From assembly GCF_008933605.1 (NCBI RefSeq), contig NZ_WBUS01000003.1:1-61603 (forward strand): a stretch of DNA of 61,603 nt, read 5' to 3'. The notes beneath the pieces are model-generated. The model was not told the origin of the DNA. It ran no database searches and worked only from the letters and a program-made list of their open reading frames with translations. The stretch's first letter is position 1. Every line of letters begins with the position of its first letter. This document shows positions 1-9,049 of the stretch, piece after piece. Source of the stretch: Albidovulum sp. (GTDB lineage: Bacteria > Pseudomonadota > Alphaproteobacteria > Rhodobacterales > Rhodobacteraceae). A program made the translations under genes and the position numbers.

Positions 1-1235
1 GCGGCCAGGAGCCGTGCGGGCCCAAGAGCTTCGGTCAGGCTCACGACGGGGATGTTGAGCGACAACTGCAGCGCCTCGCGGGCCGTCACCGTGCCGCGGA
101 AGCTGCGGTCGAAGTTCTGTGGCGCGTAGGGGCCGAAGGAAAGCGGCCGGTCCTCGATCAGTGTCTCGGGGTGGGCGAGACCATCGTCGAAGGCGAGCGC
201 GTAGACGAAGGGTTTCAGCGTCGACCCCGGCGAGCGCAGCGCGCGCGTCATATCGACGAAGCCGGCGCGGACCGCGTCGGTCCAGTCGGGCGAGCCGACG
301 GAGGCAAGAATCTCGCCCGTCCGGTGATCGGCGACGAGGATGGCGAGGGACGCGCGGGCGGGCGAACTGCGGGATGCGCGGGCGGCGAGCGCCTCGAGGC
401 TGCGCTGGAGTACGGGGTCGATGGTGGTGGCGATGCGCCGTGCTGTCGGGTCTTCGCGGCGAAGGCGCTCGGCGAGGTGGGGGGCGAGCGCGGGAAAGGG
501 CCGGCGGGCGGTCGGCACCGGTTCGGCGCGAAGGTCGCGGTCCCCGGGCAGGGCACCGGCTGCAGCCAGACGCGCGAGCACGCGGGCGCGCGCCGCCTTC
601 GCCGCCTCGGCCGCGCGATCGGGCCGGCGACCTTCTGGTGATTGCGGAAGCGCCACCAGGAGCCCGCTTTCGGAGGGTGTCAGGCGGCGCGGTTCCTTGC
701 CGAAGTAGGCGAGGCTCGCCGCGCGGATGCCTTCGAGGTTGCCGCCGTAGGGTGCAAGGCGCAGGTAGAGGCCAAGGATGTCGTCCTTCCCCAGCCGCCG
801 TTCCAGCGCCAGCGCCACGCGGATCTGCCGGAGCTTGCCAGAAAGCCGACCGGTGCCGCTCTCCTCCAGCAGCCGTGCGACCTGCATTGTCAGGGTGGAG
901 CCGCCCGAGACCACGCGCCCGTTCGCCGCTGCCTGCCAGCCGGCCCGGAGGAGGGCGAGCGGGTCCACGCCCGCATGGCGGTAGAAGCGCCGGTCCTCGT
1001 AGGCGACAAGCATGGCGAGGAATCCGGGATCCACTGCACCGGGTTCAAGCCGCCAGCGGCCGTCAGCCACGGTGAAGGCGCGCAGGAGGCTTCCGTCGCG
1101 CGCCGTGACCTCGACCCCGATGGCAACCGTCAGGGGCGGCAGCACCGTCCGGTCGATCCAGAGGTCTGCCGCGTCCCGCGCGAGGGCGGCCGCAAAGAGG
1201 CCCGCCGCGAGCGCGAAGGGCAGCAGCGGCCTCAC
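1..1235 (-). CDS. pbpC: Penicillin-binding protein 1C (transglycosylase/transpeptidase), C-terminus truncated by window start
   Basis: Minus-strand frame from GTG at 1235 reads VRPLLPFALAAGLFAAALARDAADLWIDRTVLPP...AYEDRRFYRHAGVDPLALLRA...GGSTLTMQVARLLE...SPGSTLKPFVYALAFDDGL. GT51 motifs (EDRRFYxHxGVD, GGSTLTMQ) and a transpeptidase SxxK (STLK) are present. Start overlaps the stop of the upstream A2M gene (GTGA). Confidence 0.93.
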   Translation of the reverse strand, partial: MRPLLPFALAAGLFAAALARDAADLWIDRTVLPPLTVAIGVEVTARDGSLLRAFTVADGRWRLEPGAVDPGFLAMLVAYEDRRFYRHAGVDPLALLRAGWQAAANGRVVSGGSTLTMQVARLLEESGTGRLSGKLRQIRVALALERRLGKDDILGLYLRLAPYGGNLEGIRAASLAYFGKEPRRLTPSESGLLVALPQSPEGRRPDRAAEAAKAARARVLARLAAAGALPGDRDLRAEPVPTARRPFPALAPHLAERLRREDPTARRIATTIDPVLQRSLEALAARASRSSPARASLAILVADHRTGEILASVGSPDWTDAVRAGFVDMTRALRSPGSTLKPFVYALAFDDGLAHPETLIEDRPLSFGPYAPQNFDRSFRGTVTAREALQLSLNIPVVSLTEALGPARLLA

Positions 1236-4200
1236 TCGGTCACCGTGACACGCCCGACGGCCGTGCGCGCGCGGTAGTCGGGGCGGTACATGTCCTCGAC
1301 GCTCGCGGCAGGGTGACGGAAGGTGCCGGGGGATATGGCGCGCAGGATATAGGCCAGCCGGAACGGTTCGGACGAGGTCCAGTCCACGGCGGCGAGGAAC
1401 CTCTCCTGCCGGAACTCGCTCATGCGCGTCTCCGCCGTCTCTAGCCAGCCGAGCGCCGCGATGTCGCCCGCGCGAATGAGCGCGGGGTTATCGATCTCGA
1501 ACCCCGCCGGAAGGGGATCGTTCACGATCAGCCGGGCCTCGCCCGTGGCGGTCGGCGTGACCTCGATCACTGCGACGAGGCGGGTGCCCTGCGGCACGCT
1601 GGCGATGTCGGCGGGCTCCCCTTCCATCGTGTAGTAGCTGCGGGCGATGGCATAGCCCTTGCCGCCGGCGGGCTCCGGTTCGGTCGGCACGCCGAAGGTG
1701 GTCAGGGTCAGCGTGGCCTCGCGCCCGGTGCCATTTGTGATCACCTGCGGCTCCCGCGCCTCGGCGTCGAGCACGCGGACGAGGGGTCCGGTGACGGGGG
1801 CGCCGCTGACGCTGAAGCCCTCGGCACCCGACCGGTCGATCAGCGCATGGGTGGCCATGAGCGCCCAGGTCGCCTCCTGCGTCGAGAGCCGCTGGCCGGC
1901 CATGGCCGAGGCGACGGAGTTGCCGAGCGTCTCGGGGTCGATCGTGGCCGATCCGGCCTCGGTCGCAAGTGCGAGAAGGGCGGTGGCATCGCGCAGGTTA
2001 CTGCCGTAGTCGGCCCGCCAGACATGGGCCTCCTCCAGGCCGCGCGCCGCGAGTATCCGCGCGGCTAGGGCGAACATCGCATCCGCCCGCCGCTGGTCGC
2101 CGTAGGCAGCGAGAGCCGCGCCGAGCTGGGCGGCGGCGATGGGCGTGTTGAAGGCTTCGGCCTTCACATCGGCGTAGTAGCGCAGATCGCCGATGGCAGC
2201 CGCCCCCTCGCGGGCCAGGACCATGAGCGCATAGGCATAGGGCCCGCCGCCTTCGTCGAAGTCGGGCGCGTAGTTGACCTGATTCCGGAGGTTGTCGAGC
2301 GCGTTGCGGAACGCCGTGTCCGGCACCGCATAGCCCTGCGCCCGCGCGCGGCTCAGGAAGTCGGTGACATAGGCGTCGAGCCAGAGGTCGCCCGCCTCGG
2401 GATACCAGAGCCCGAAGGCGCCGTTCGGGGACTGGTTGAGGAGGATTTCGGCAATCGTCTCCTCGACCCGCTTGCGCACGTCGCTGCCGCCGGCGGCCCC
2501 CATCGCGGTTGCCACCTGATCGAAGTAGAGAAGCGGCAGGGCCTTCGAGGTGAGCTGTTCCGTGCAGCCGTAGGGATAGGCGTCGAGCGCGGCCAGAAGC
2601 CCGGGCGCGTCGAACCGCGCGAGCGGTCCGGCGGCAAGCGTCGCGCGGCCCGAGCCGGGCAGGAGGCCGGCGAAGGCGTTCTCGTCGAGTGTGAAGCGGG
2701 CGCCGGCGGCGAGCTCGAACCGGTTTTGGCGGGCGATCTCGGGATCGTTGGCCTGGACCGGGATCGCCAGCGTCTTCAAGAGTTGCCTGCCGTCGGGCGT
2801 GGTCAGCGCCACGCGCACCGTCGCCATGCCCTCGGCATCCGGGGCAGTGAGCGGCACGGCAAGTTCCGCCTTGCCCCTCTCGGCCAGATCGAGGCCCGAG
2901 GGCGCATCGCCGACCGTCACGCCGTCTCCCGTCACGTCGAGGCCCATGCGGCCTGCCGGACCTGTGGCGTGGACGATCTCAAGAAGCACGCGCGCGGTGT
3001 CGCCGGGGGCGAGGAACCGCGGGACGGACGCTGTCACGACCACCGGATCGCGGACGAGTACATCCGCCTCGGCTTGTCCTACGGCGGTCTTCGACCAGGC
3101 CACCGCCATCAGCCGCACCGTTCCGTTGAAGCTCGGCAGCTGGAATTCGGTCCGCGCATAGCCGTCGGTGCCGATCGTGAGCGGGCCGGAGAAAAAGGCC
3201 ACGAGTTCCTCGGTGGGTGGCGGGGCCTGCATCTTGAGCCCTGTCCCCGCATCGCCGCCCGAGCGCACCGAGCCGGGCGCGCCGTTGCGACCGTCGATAA
3301 GCCGTCCGTAGATGTCGCGGATCGCGACGCCGAGCTTGCGCTGGCCGAAGTAATGGCCCTCCGGGTCCGGGGACTTGAACGCGGTCAGGTTGAGGATGCC
3401 GAGATCGACGGCGGCGATGGTTGCGAAGACCTCATCGCCGGCGGCAGCGCCTTCGACCCTGAGCGCGACGGGCAGCGGTCCGCGGGGCTCCGCCTCCGCC
3501 GCGACCTCGAAAGCCGCGCGCAGCTTCCGGGCGCCGGGATCCACGGCAGCGTAGGAAAGGCCAAGCGCGCGGGCAGGCGCGCGGCCGGCCTCCGCGGCAA
3601 GGGGCCGGACCACCGAGACGGTGACATAGGCGCCCGCGCCCCAGTCGTCCGTCACCGGCAGGTCCACGAGGTTCTCGCCCGCCTTGACCGGCACTGCCTT
3701 CATGTCGATGAGCCGGTTCGACAGCACCGTGACCAGCGCCACGCCATCCGTGCGCGGCTCGACCCTGACCTTTGCCGTGTCGCCGGGGCGGTAGGCCTCC
3801 TTGTCGAGCGCGACGGTGAGCGTATCGGGCGTTTCCGAGGAATCGGCGGGGACGTACCAGCCGGCGTAGAATTCCATGGAGGAGGCCGCGTAGGCGCCGT
3901 CCGTCGCCTCCACCACGATCTCGTGGTTGCCCCAGTCCACCGGTGCGGAAACCGTGACCGGCCCCTCTGCCGTCAGGGTCGCGTTGCCCTCGGCCACGCG
4001 GCTTCGGGTTGTCGTAACCTCCCAGTTCCACTGGCCGTAGAGCGAATACCATTGGTAGTTCGTCTCGATGCGGTTGATCGTCCAGTGAACGTTCCGCGCC
4101 GCTGGCTTCTCGTCCGGTCCCACGGCGACCAGCGCGAACTCGGCCTGCGCGCCCTGCGGGACGGTGTTTTCCGCGAAGGCGGGCCTGATGCCGATAACCG

Positions 4201-6679
4201 GCATGTCGGGCAGAATGCGTCGGGTCACGTCGCGCTCCACCGGGCGGCCGGAGCCTTCCTTCAGCCTGAGCGCGATGCGTGCCTCGAGCGGGCGGTTGGC
4301 TGCCTCGCCAAGGTCGGGGAAGGCGACAGGCACCTCGGCATGGCCGTCCGCGTCGGTTTCTGTCAGATCGTAGAGGCTGTCGCGGAAGGGCGAGAAGGGG
4401 TCGTCGTGCTTGCCGAAGACGTATCCCGGATAGGCGTCGAGCGCGGTGAGCGCCGATATCCGCAGGTCGCCCTCCATCGCCAGCCCGGCGCCGGGGGCGC
4501 CGAAGAGGTAGCGCGCTTCGACGGCCAGCGTGGGCGTATCGGACAGGCGCAGCGCGCCCTCCGGCAGGGCAAGGGTGAAGTCGATGCGCTCGGGCAGGAA
4601 ATCCTCGACGAGGAATGTCTGCGCGGCGAGGATCGTGCCGTCCGCGACGAAGCTCTCGATCCGCCATGTGCCGCGCGGTGCATTGCCGGCCAGGGGCAGC
4701 GCGGCGGTGAAGCCGCCCGCACCCGCCGGCGGCAGAAGCAGGCGCGAATACTCCACTCCGTCGGGCCGGACCAGCCGCGCGGTCATCGGCAGCCCGTCCA
4801 GCGCGGCCATCTGCGCGTCGCGGGCGAGCACCGTCGCGTGCACCGTCTCGCCCGCGCGGTAGGCGCCGCGGTCGGTTGACAGGAAGACGTCGATCGGCGG
4901 CGCTGCCTCGCGTCCCGCGACACCCCGGTCGGAAAGGTCGAACTCCGCCTCCGAGAGCGAGAGGAAGGCCATGTCTTCGCCCTTCTCGACGGTCACCAGC
5001 GCCGGTTCGGCCCCGCCCGATCCGGCGATGAGGCCTGCGGGAAAGACGGCATGGCCCCCCGCGTCGGTTGTGGCGGTGCCGATGACCGCGTTCGCGTGAT
5101 TCACCAGCGTCACCGTCACGGCCTCGACCGCAAGCGCGTCCGCAAGACCGCGCACGAAGACATGGAGCCCGTCGACACCAGCCATCGCGGTGAGTCCGAG
5201 GTCCGAGATCACGAACCACTGGGTCGCCGGCGGATTGTCGTAGGGATCGCGGCCGGGGACGGTCGCCTGAAGTGCATAGATGCCGGGGCCGGCCTCGCTC
5301 AGCGCGTCGTCGAGCGGCAGGAGCGTGGTGACGTCGCGGTTCACCTCCATGCCCACCTCGCCGGTGCCGATCCACACCTGTTCGGTGATGTCGGTCTTCA
5401 GGCTTTCCGATGACCAGTAGTCGAGCGGACGCCCGAAGTAGTCGCCCTGCATCGCGCGGATCAGGTTCCGGTCCGAAAGGCGAAGCAGCGTCAGGTCGAG
5501 CGCGGTGGCGTTCACGGTCACGACCGGGATCCCGGCCGAGCCGACGCGCGGCAGCACATAGGCGCGGCCCGGGAAGCTGACGGCCGGGGAACGGTCGCGG
5601 ACATACTGGGTGACGGTGACATCCCGGCCGAGCTCCTCGCCCGAGGCGGACGGAAGCCCCTCGCGGAACGTGACGGCATAGCGGGAGCCGTGCTTCAGGC
5701 CGCCGACGCAGATCTGGTTCGCCTGCGGCTCCACCGTGAGGCCCGCCTCCGGCAGTTTGACGAAGGAGGAATAGTCGGTGCCGGCTTTCACCAATTCCTC
5801 GGTAAAGGTCGCGCAGATGCGCGGTGAGACGCTGTCGCTTTCCACCCGGGTCTCGGTGATGCGGAAGCCGTACTTGCCGATGGCGTCGTCGAGCAGCGCC
5901 GCCGTCTCGTCGCGCGGCTGGAGCGATTGCGCGAGCCGCAGCGCCGGGATCATGTCGCGGCCGCGGCCCAAGGTCTCGAAGGCGTGCGCGAGCGTGACGA
6001 GCGCATTGGTGCGGAGGGCCGCGGGGCCGGCGCGCAGATAGGCGTTGATCGCTCCGGCAGCGGAGCGATGGGCGTAGCCTTCCCGCACCGCGCTGTCCTG
6101 TGCCGGAATGTCGAGAAGTGCCGCCGCATAGTCGAGCCATAGGCCGGCGTCGTCGGAAAGGGTGACTGCGGCGCCGGTCAGGCGCATCGCGCCGTCAAGA
6201 TCGCCTCCGGCGCGCGCGGCTGCGGCGGCGGCAAGTAGATCGCCTTCGGCCGCCTCCCCCGCGATGTGTTCCGCCCCAAGCCCGCGTGCCTGGGCGAGCG
6301 CGGCGTCGAAATCCTCAGTCCGCAGGAACGAGAGTTCTGCCGCGCGGAGCCGCGCGCCTGCCAGCGCCGCCGGATCCGTTGCGACGATCCGGCCCGAGAC
6401 AGCGCCCTGGTAGGGTGTGGGCGTGCCGCCGACCGACTTCGGGAAGCAGGCGCTGGAGCGGCGGTTGTAGGTGAAGGCCCGGCAGGCGGTATCGGCAAGG
6501 CAGGTCGCCTCGCAGGTCTCGAAGCCCACGTCGAAGAGCGGCACGAGATCGCCGCCGGGGAAATCCACGCCTTCGGCCATCACCGCGCGGCGCTCGGGCA
6601 GGTAGTCCCGCTCCTGCGCCTGGGTGGCGTTTCCAAGGGAAAGACCCGCCACGAGGGCGGCCAGGGTCAAGCGGCGCAT
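1232..6679 (-). CDS. Bacterial alpha-2-macroglobulin family protein (MG2 domains, thioester motif)
   Basis: Start MRRLTLAALVAGLSLGNATQAQ (signal peptide) at 6679. Internal YPYGCTEQLTSKALPLLYF contains the CxEQ thioester. Adjacent to pbpC, the classic YfhM/PbpC pairing. Confidence 0.93.
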   Translation of the reverse strand: MRRLTLAALVAGLSLGNATQAQERDYLPERRAVMAEGVDFPGGDLVPLFDVGFETCEATCLADTACRAFTYNRRSSACFPKSVGGTPTPYQGAVSGRIVATDPAALAGARLRAAELSFLRTEDFDAALAQARGLGAEHIAGEAAEGDLLAAAAAARAGGDLDGAMRLTGAAVTLSDDAGLWLDYAAALLDIPAQDSAVREGYAHRSAAGAINAYLRAGPAALRTNALVTLAHAFETLGRGRDMIPALRLAQSLQPRDETAALLDDAIGKYGFRITETRVESDSVSPRICATFTEELVKAGTDYSSFVKLPEAGLTVEPQANQICVGGLKHGSRYAVTFREGLPSASGEELGRDVTVTQYVRDRSPAVSFPGRAYVLPRVGSAGIPVVTVNATALDLTLLRLSDRNLIRAMQGDYFGRPLDYWSSESLKTDITEQVWIGTGEVGMEVNRDVTTLLPLDDALSEAGPGIYALQATVPGRDPYDNPPATQWFVISDLGLTAMAGVDGLHVFVRGLADALAVEAVTVTLVNHANAVIGTATTDAGGHAVFPAGLIAGSGGAEPALVTVEKGEDMAFLSLSEAEFDLSDRGVAGREAAPPIDVFLSTDRGAYRAGETVHATVLARDAQMAALDGLPMTARLVRPDGVEYSRLLLPPAGAGGFTAALPLAGNAPRGTWRIESFVADGTILAAQTFLVEDFLPERIDFTLALPEGALRLSDTPTLAVEARYLFGAPGAGLAMEGDLRISALTALDAYPGYVFGKHDDPFSPFRDSLYDLTETDADGHAEVPVAFPDLGEAANRPLEARIALRLKEGSGRPVERDVTRRILPDMPVIGIRPAFAENTVPQGAQAEFALVAVGPDEKPAARNVHWTINRIETNYQWYSLYGQWNWEVTTTRSRVAEGNATLTAEGPVTVSAPVDWGNHEIVVEATDGAYAASSMEFYAGWYVPADSSETPDTLTVALDKEAYRPGDTAKVRVEPRTDGVALVTVLSNRLIDMKAVPVKAGENLVDLPVTDDWGAGAYVTVSVVRPLAAEAGRAPARALGLSYAAVDPGARKLRAAFEVAAEAEPRGPLPVALRVEGAAAGDEVFATIAAVDLGILNLTAFKSPDPEGHYFGQRKLGVAIRDIYGRLIDGRNGAPGSVRSGGDAGTGLKMQAPPPTEELVAFFSGPLTIGTDGYARTEFQLPSFNGTVRLMAVAWSKTAVGQAEADVLVRDPVVVTASVPRFLAPGDTARVLLEIVHATGPAGRMGLDVTGDGVTVGDAPSGLDLAERGKAELAVPLTAPDAEGMATVRVALTTPDGRQLLKTLAIPVQANDPEIARQNRFELAAGARFTLDENAFAGLLPGSGRATLAAGPLARFDAPGLLAALDAYPYGCTEQLTSKALPLLYFDQVATAMGAAGGSDVRKRVEETIAEILLNQSPNGAFGLWYPEAGDLWLDAYVTDFLSRARAQGYAVPDTAFRNALDNLRNQVNYAPDFDEGGGPYAYALMVLAREGAAAIGDLRYYADVKAEAFNTPIAAAQLGAALAAYGDQRRADAMFALAARILAARGLEEAHVWRADYGSNLRDATALLALATEAGSATIDPETLGNSVASAMAGQRLSTQEATWALMATHALIDRSGAEGFSVSGAPVTGPLVRVLDAEAREPQVITNGTGREATLTLTTFGVPTEPEPAGGKGYAIARSYYTMEGEPADIASVPQGTRLVAVIEVTPTATGEARLIVNDPLPAGFEIDNPALIRAGDIAALGWLETAETRMSEFRQERFLAAVDWTSSEPFRLAYILRAISPGTFRHPAASVEDMYRPDYRARTAVGRVTVTE

Positions 6680-6826
6680 CGAAATCTCCCGGGGGGCTGG
6701 TAATGGCCGGATGCTGACACGGGCAGGCTTTGCTTGGCAAGCCGAGGCGACATCGCGCGGCAGGCTTAAACCTTCATTCACGGCGGTCCGGCATGGTTCC
6801 GCAGGTGCGCGAGGGAGAGGGTCGAC

Positions 6827-9043
6827 GTGGCGGAGCCGATCGTGAGCATTTCCGAAAGGCTGGCGCGGGAGCGGCGCGCGCGGCTCGCCGCGGAACGCCT
6901 GCTGGAGCAGAAGAAGCGCGAGCTTTTCGCGGCGAACACCCAGCTTTCGCGCCATGCCCGCGCGCTGTCCGACCAGATCGTTGTCCAGCGCCAGGAGGCA
7001 GAATCGCTCAAGGGCCGCACCGTGCAGGTCCTCCACGACCTGGAGCGGGTGACGTCGCAGGCGGAACTGGCGGAGCGCCGGCTGTGGGAGGCGATCGAGA
7101 CGATCGAGGACGGGTTCGCCGTGTTCGACGGCGAGGCGCGGCTGGTTAGCGCCAACCAGGCGTATCTCGGGCTGTTCGGCGCGGGCGGCGTCCGGCTCGG
7201 CGACACCTATTTCCGGGTGCTGGAGGTACTCTCGAAGCGCGTCGCCGACCTGCAGGGCGAGGATGCTCAGGACTGGCGACACGAGATGACGGAGCGCCTC
7301 GCCCGAGACGTGATCGAGCCGAAGGTCGTCTGCCTCGCCGACGGGCGTCATATCCGCTTCCACGACCGGCGCGGAGAGGTGGGCGATCTGGTGTCCATCG
7401 CGCGGGACATCACCGCGGCGATGGAGCGCGAGGCCGAGCTCGAGGAGGCGCGGGCGAAGGCCGAGGCCGCCAGCCGCGCCAAATCGGCCTTTCTCGCCAA
7501 CATGAGCCACGAGATCCGCACCCCGATGAACGGTGTCGTCGGCATGGCGGAACTCTTGTGCGAAACGGCCCTGACCGAGGAGCAAAGACTCTTCGCCGAG
7601 ACAATCCGCTCCTCGGGAGAGGCGCTGCTGGTCATCATCAACGACGTGCTCGACTACTCCAAGATCGAGGCGGAGAAGCTGCGGCTCTACCCCGAGCCTT
7701 TCGATCTGGAGCGCTGCCTGCACGAGGTAATACTGCTCCTCCAGCCGCTCGCGCGGGAAAAGGGGCTGAGGCTCGTTGTCGATTTCGACATCTTCCTGCC
7801 CACACGCTTCGTGGCCGACCCCGGGCGGATGCGGCAGATCCTGACGAACCTGATCGGCAACGCCGTGAAGTTCACGCCGGCCGGCCACGTGCTTGCCCGC
7901 GTCGTCGGGCTCGAGCTTGCCGGCGGGGATTACGAGCTACACGTCACGGTGGAGGATACCGGCATCGGCATCGCGCCCGACCAGATCGACCACATCTTCG
8001 GCGAGTTCAATCAGGTGGAGGACCAGTCGAACCGCAAGTTCGAGGGAACCGGCCTTGGCCTTGCGATCACGCGGCAACTCATCGGCCTGATGGGCGGCAC
8101 CATCTGGGTGGAGAGCGAGGTCGGACGCGGCTCGTGCTTCGGCTTCAGTCTCGTGCTCCCACCGGGCGAGCACACGGCGACGGGGACGGGGCCCGATCGG
8201 CCGGTCCTCCTGAAGCGCGCGCTTGTCGTCGACGAGATCGTGATCAATCGGGTGATCCTGCAGCGCCAGCTCGAAACCTACGGGCTTGCGGTCACGAGTT
8301 GCCGCAACGCGCCCGAGGCGCTGGCTGCGCTTGCGGCGCAGGGGCCGTTCGACGTGATCCTGATCGATCAGGCGATGCCCGAGAACGACGGGCCGAACCC
8401 TGCCGCCTCGCTGCGGGCGGCAGGGGCCGCGGCGCCGATCCTGCTGCTGTCATCGGAACCGGATTCCGTGGGCGGCAGTCGCGGCGACGTGGCCGCGGTG
8501 CTGCCGAAACCGATCCTGCGCAGCCAGCTTCTGCGGGTGCTGCAGGATCTCTCCTACCCCATGACCGAACTGCCCGCGCCGGCGGAGCCATCCGCGCCCG
8601 AGACCGTTTTCGCCGGACGGCAGATGCGCGTGCTCGCGGCCGAGGACAATCGCACAAACCAGCTCGTTTTCCGCAAGATGGTCGGGGACTGCGACGTGGA
8701 ACTCCGGTTCGCCAGCAACGGCCGCGAGGCCGTGGACCTGTGGCGGAGCTTCCGGCCCGATCTCGTCTTCATGGACATTTCCATGCCCGAGATGGATGGC
8801 CGCGAGGCCGCGCGGGCGATCCGGGCGGCGGAGGTCTCTGGCGGCCTGCCACGGGTTCCGATCGTCGCGCTGACCGCCCATGCCATGGATGCCGACCGCG
8901 TGTCGATCCTCGAGGCCGGGATCGACCACTGCCTGACGAAACCATTGAAGAAGGCCGAGATCGTGGCGAAGATCGCCGCCTTCTGCCCCCTTGGCGCGCG
9001 CCCGCCGGGGCCTGGCGCCCCGCCGGACGCCGTGCCGGGCTGA
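6827..9043 (+). CDS. Soluble hybrid sensor histidine kinase (PAS-like, HisKA, HATPase_c, two receiver domains)
   Basis: NMSHEIRTPMNGVVGMAELL (H-box), DPGRMRQILTNLIGNAVKFT (N-box), GTGLGLAI (G-box), two REC domains (LIDQAMP..., FMDISMPEMDG...TKPLKK). No obvious transmembrane segments. Confidence 0.92.
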   Translation: MAEPIVSISERLARERRARLAAERLLEQKKRELFAANTQLSRHARALSDQIVVQRQEAESLKGRTVQVLHDLERVTSQAELAERRLWEAIETIEDGFAVFDGEARLVSANQAYLGLFGAGGVRLGDTYFRVLEVLSKRVADLQGEDAQDWRHEMTERLARDVIEPKVVCLADGRHIRFHDRRGEVGDLVSIARDITAAMEREAELEEARAKAEAASRAKSAFLANMSHEIRTPMNGVVGMAELLCETALTEEQRLFAETIRSSGEALLVIINDVLDYSKIEAEKLRLYPEPFDLERCLHEVILLLQPLAREKGLRLVVDFDIFLPTRFVADPGRMRQILTNLIGNAVKFTPAGHVLARVVGLELAGGDYELHVTVEDTGIGIAPDQIDHIFGEFNQVEDQSNRKFEGTGLGLAITRQLIGLMGGTIWVESEVGRGSCFGFSLVLPPGEHTATGTGPDRPVLLKRALVVDEIVINRVILQRQLETYGLAVTSCRNAPEALAALAAQGPFDVILIDQAMPENDGPNPAASLRAAGAAAPILLLSSEPDSVGGSRGDVAAVLPKPILRSQLLRVLQDLSYPMTELPAPAEPSAPETVFAGRQMRVLAAEDNRTNQLVFRKMVGDCDVELRFASNGREAVDLWRSFRPDLVFMDISMPEMDGREAARAIRAAEVSGGLPRVPIVALTAHAMDADRVSILEAGIDHCLTKPLKKAEIVAKIAAFCPLGARPPGPGAPPDAVPG

Positions 9044-9049
9044 TGCGGC

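Noticed and set aside
2726-4879. 717-aa plus-strand ORF antisense to the alpha-2-macroglobulin gene
   Set aside because: Composition (R/G/H/D-rich, no domain) typical of a GC-rich shadow ORF; the opposite frame encodes clear A2M motifs.
3432-6140. 902-aa minus-strand ORF in an alternate frame of the A2M gene
   Set aside because: Arg/Pro/Gly-rich low-complexity translation overlapping a well-supported CDS.
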